A DNA stretch of 64,000 bases, from the NCBI RefSeq assembly GCF_025631005.1, contig NZ_JAOTPL010000011.1, positions 1 to 64,000 on the forward strand. Direction: 5' to 3'. This stretch comes from Haoranjiania flava (GTDB taxonomy: Bacteria; Bacteroidota; Bacteroidia; Chitinophagales; Chitinophagaceae). Below are positions 62,198 to 64,000 of this stretch, piece by piece (the stretch's first letter is position 1; each line of letters begins with the position of its first letter). Both the position numbers and the translations under genes were made by a program. Under the pieces are notes generated by a model that searched no databases, was not told the DNA's origin, and was given only the letters and a program-made list of their open reading frames with translations.

Positions 62198-62704
62198 ATG
62201 CTATATGCTGTTCAGTACGTCAATAAAGAAACAGATTGTTTTCAGGAGTGTTTTGATAAATGGAATGACATAGTTTATTTGGAAGAATTTTTTGAAAATA
62301 ATAAGAGCGATCTTAGTATGAAGATTGAGGATGCTATTTGTAAAACATTATATGAAGCAGCTCAGTTAGAAAATAAAATTTTGGATTGCATCAGCGGTTT
62401 GTCTAATCAAACTTTAGACAATTATATTTTTTTACCGTTGCATAAAAATGATGATTATGATATTCCGCTATTACAGTCAAAAGCCTATGGAAAACATAAA
62501 GGCAAAAGCTTTCTTCGGCTTTATGCCATACGATTAAAAGACGGATGCTATTTAATAACCGGTGGCGCTTTAAAACTCACCGCCACCATGCAGGAACGTC
62601 AACACACACAAGAAGAATTAGAAAAATTGAAACAGATTTCAAACATTTTGAGAAAGAAAGACATTTTTGACTCTTTTGATATTGGAATATTGATTCCTGA
62701 ATAG
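62198..62704 (+). CDS. Putative toxin of a TAC module (HigB/RelE-like, uncertain)
   Basis: The start is set at 62198 because the promoter box at 62167-62174 lies inside the longer frame that opens at 62153. The resulting protein has 168 aa, is acidic at the N-terminus (YVNKETDCFQECFDKW) and has a basic, RelE-like C-terminal part: QSKAYGKHKGKSFLRLYAIRLKDGCYLITGGALKLTATMQERQHTQEELEKL. The ending resembles HigB-type mRNA interferases found in front of HTH antitoxins in Bacteroidota, but I cannot assign the family firmly. The antitoxin ATG follows 3 bp after the stop. Confidence 0.6.
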   Translation: MLYAVQYVNKETDCFQECFDKWNDIVYLEEFFENNKSDLSMKIEDAICKTLYEAAQLENKILDCISGLSNQTLDNYIFLPLHKNDDYDIPLLQSKAYGKHKGKSFLRLYAIRLKDGCYLITGGALKLTATMQERQHTQEELEKLKQISNILRKKDIFDSFDIGILIPE

Positions 62705-62707
62705 AAT

Positions 62708-63181
62708 ATGAACAAAAAAGATTTACATCAAAAGCTGGAGCAGGCCTTTGGCCCTCTTACGGAAAGTAACTGGAAGCAAATGGCGCAGCAAAGGCAAAAA
62801 GAAGCAAGCTGGCGCAAACATTCTCAAAGAATTGCCCTTGCAGTCTTGCGTTCTTTAAGAACTCAACAAATTACTCAGGTACGGCTTTCTGAAATGCTAG
62901 ATGTTACGCCTCAGCAAGTGAATAAGTGGTTAAGAGGAAATGAGAATCTTACACTTGATACAATTTCGAAACTGGAAGACGTATTAAACCTGGAGCTATT
63001 ACAGATAACCGGTAAGGCAAAGTATACTACAGTAAATGCCTCTGCATCACTTAAGCGCAATTTTACTCATGTATATTCACCGGCCCATGAGCCTTTTAGA
63101 GCTATATATGAAACGAAGGTGATTCCAATGAAAAGCATTAGTCCAATTACATTAAAATCATCCCTCACCTGTTATGGATAA
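62708..63181 (+). CDS. HTH antitoxin with C-terminal extension (possible chaperone-addiction segment)
   Basis: This is a 157-aa DNA-binding protein. After a helical N-terminus, an XRE-type HTH lies at about residues 48-98 (LRTQQITQVRLSEMLDVTPQQVNKWLRGNENLTLDTISKLEDVL). A 55-residue tail follows (about 103-157) with hydrophobic, aromatic and proline residues and no predicted fold (YSPAHEPFRAIYETKV). In TAC systems such a tail (ChAD) makes the antitoxin depend on its SecB-like chaperone. The tail's end overlaps the start of the SecB-like gene by 8 nt. It should bind and autorepress the promoter at 62145-62174. Confidence 0.75.
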   Translation: MNKKDLHQKLEQAFGPLTESNWKQMAQQRQKEASWRKHSQRIALAVLRSLRTQQITQVRLSEMLDVTPQQVNKWLRGNENLTLDTISKLEDVLNLELLQITGKAKYTTVNASASLKRNFTHVYSPAHEPFRAIYETKVIPMKSISPITLKSSLTCYG

Positions 63182-63632
63182 CAATTCATATAAAATTTCA
63201 TTTCGGCTGTCTGGAATCAGAACTGAACAATTTGCAATTATTGAAGATGTTGAAATTGTTGATAATAAAATAACGATTGAAACGGAAGTTGGTTTCGGAG
63301 TCAATATAGAAGTATCTGGCATTGAATGTAAATTTCATATTCGCTACAGCAGCAACGGTAAGGTTTTTATTTTACTTAAAGTCGCTTGCCAATTCGAAGT
63401 TGAGAATGATTTTTTTAAACAAAATCCGGAAGCAACACAATTTATTGTTCCGGTAGACTTGGCTAAACATCTGGCAGTAATTACTGTAGGCACTTCCAGG
63501 GGTATTTTACATACAAAGACGGAAGGCGGCTTTTATAATAAATTCATATTGCCGACTATTAATCTTCAGGATTTATTAAATGAAGATGTTATTTTTGAAA
63601 TTCCTCCTGTCAATCACACAAATAATTTCTAA
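63174..63632 (+). CDS. SecB-like chaperone of a TAC module
   Basis: This 152-aa protein with an all-beta core resembles the SecB family: KISFRLSGIRTEQFAIIEDVEIV, KITIETEVGFGVNIEVSGIECKFHIRYS, FILLKVACQFEVENDFFK, VPVDLAKHLAVITVGTSRGILHTKTEGG and LPTINLQDLL near the C-terminus, which matches the last helices of SecB. It has no signal peptide. Bacteroidota housekeeping SecB genes do not normally lie here, and the 8-nt overlap with an HTH antitoxin gene fits a SecB-TA chaperone as in Mycobacterium Rv1957. Its client would be the antitoxin tail. Domain identification is by reading, not by search. Confidence 0.68.
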   Translation: MDNNSYKISFRLSGIRTEQFAIIEDVEIVDNKITIETEVGFGVNIEVSGIECKFHIRYSSNGKVFILLKVACQFEVENDFFKQNPEATQFIVPVDLAKHLAVITVGTSRGILHTKTEGGFYNKFILPTINLQDLLNEDVIFEIPPVNHTNNF

Positions 63633-63841
63633 TAATTTCAACCTTCATTGTGCATAAATAGATTTTATACTGGTACCATAATGCAGGTAATACCAAGACA
63701 ATCTTTTGCACCCGGAAAGCATTCCAAATAAAAGTTTCCGTTTTATGAAGCTTGATTCCATTGTTACAATTTTATAACAAAAATAATATTACTGGAAAAA
63801 TACAGCTAATTATATTTATCATTCATCATTTATCATTAAAA

Positions 63842-64000
63842 ATGTATCCTCTCATTAAACGTCTTTTCGACATTCTCGTTTCCGGCATTGCTTTTATCGT
63901 GCTGTTGCCTTTCATGATCCCGATCGTGATTATTTTACTGCTGACCGGTGAGCATTATGTATTTTATTTACAAAAGAGAATAGGCTATAAAAGGCAGTAT
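63842..64000 (+). CDS. Initiating sugar-phosphate transferase, partial (window edge)
   Basis: The ATG at 63842 opens a frame that runs to the window end (53 codons): YPLIKRLFDILVSGIAFIVLLPFMIPIVIILLLTGEHYVFYLQKRIGYKRQY. RLFDILVSG, one hydrophobic re-entrant helix and the (F)xQxRxG motif are the signature of the polyprenyl-phosphate phosphoglycosyl transferase family (WcaJ/PglC catalytic domain). It starts repeat-unit assembly by moving a sugar phosphate to undecaprenyl phosphate. This appears to be the short, PglC-like form without the N-terminal membrane domain. The short gap 63633-63841 has no clear gene; 63815-63841 is short-word repeat DNA. Confidence 0.9.
   Translation, partial: MYPLIKRLFDILVSGIAFIVLLPFMIPIVIILLLTGEHYVFYLQKRIGYKRQY

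Noticed and set aside
1..64000. tRNA or rRNA genes
   Set aside because: No cloverleaf with TTCGA-type T-arm or rRNA-like stretch was noticed in the gaps on either strand; reading by eye could miss one.

Overview
The window comes from a member of the Bacteroidota, most likely a Chitinophagaceae-like relative. The evidence is a SusC/SusD pair, DUF3823/DUF4185/DUF4965 proteins, promoters of the Bacteroidota type (TTG, about 19 bp, TAnnTTTG), the lack of consistent Shine-Dalgarno sites, and intergenic DNA full of family-specific repeats. All calls were made by reading the sequence; no database search was run.

1-17.5 kb is a polysaccharide utilisation locus (PUL). It holds a TonB-dependent SusC-like porin, a SusD-like lipoprotein and a DUF3823 lipoprotein, closed by a strong terminator. 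After that come a secreted TIM-barrel-like protein, a DUF4185 (GH183-type) lipoprotein, a GH92 alpha-mannosidase, a DUF4965/DUF1793 'glutaminase-like' protein and a GH20 beta-N-acetylhexosaminidase. The enzyme set suggests mannose/GlcNAc-containing glycans such as N-glycans or mannoproteins. The first five genes are clearly more AT-rich than the last three, with a gene-free seam at 9.94-10.41 kb. Direct copies of one dispersed repeat flank the whole PUL.

17.5-18.8 kb is gene-free repeat DNA. From 18.8 kb to the end lies a Wzx/Wzy-type surface polysaccharide locus: a PHP-type tyrosine phosphatase (minus strand), Wza, the tyrosine autokinase Wzc, a nucleotide-sugar dehydrogenase, RmlA and RmlC (with RmlB further on), and a tightly coupled operon for a pseudaminic-acid-like nonulosonate. 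That operon has PseB, PseC, PseH, an aldo/keto reductase, an SpsF-like cytidylyltransferase, an N-acetyl-sugar amidotransferase, a class III aminotransferase, a tandem GNAT, a candidate sugar transferase and PseI, but no PseG. An AT-rich core follows (41.0-53.9 kb): aminotransferase, ATP-grasp enzyme, PglD-like acyltransferase, CBS-nucleotidyltransferase, three GT4 glycosyltransferases, flippase, a secreted glycosidase-like protein and the polymerase. The last part makes UDP-L-FucNAc (CapE, CapF, CapG) with a WbuB-like transferase, a WbpV-like reductase and another 4,6-dehydratase, and ends in the initiating sugar transferase, which is cut by the window edge.

A probable toxin-antitoxin-SecB chaperone (TAC) module sits at 62.2-63.6 kb. 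Two paralogous four-helix-bundle (S23/IVP-like) genes lie between sugar-nucleotide genes. The intergenic DNA carries a structured, about 90-105 bp repeat family ('AATAGCC element'). Its paired arms show a compensatory change, and its copies end exactly on ATGAAA start codons; I do not recognise it as a described element and consider it the most interesting signal here.
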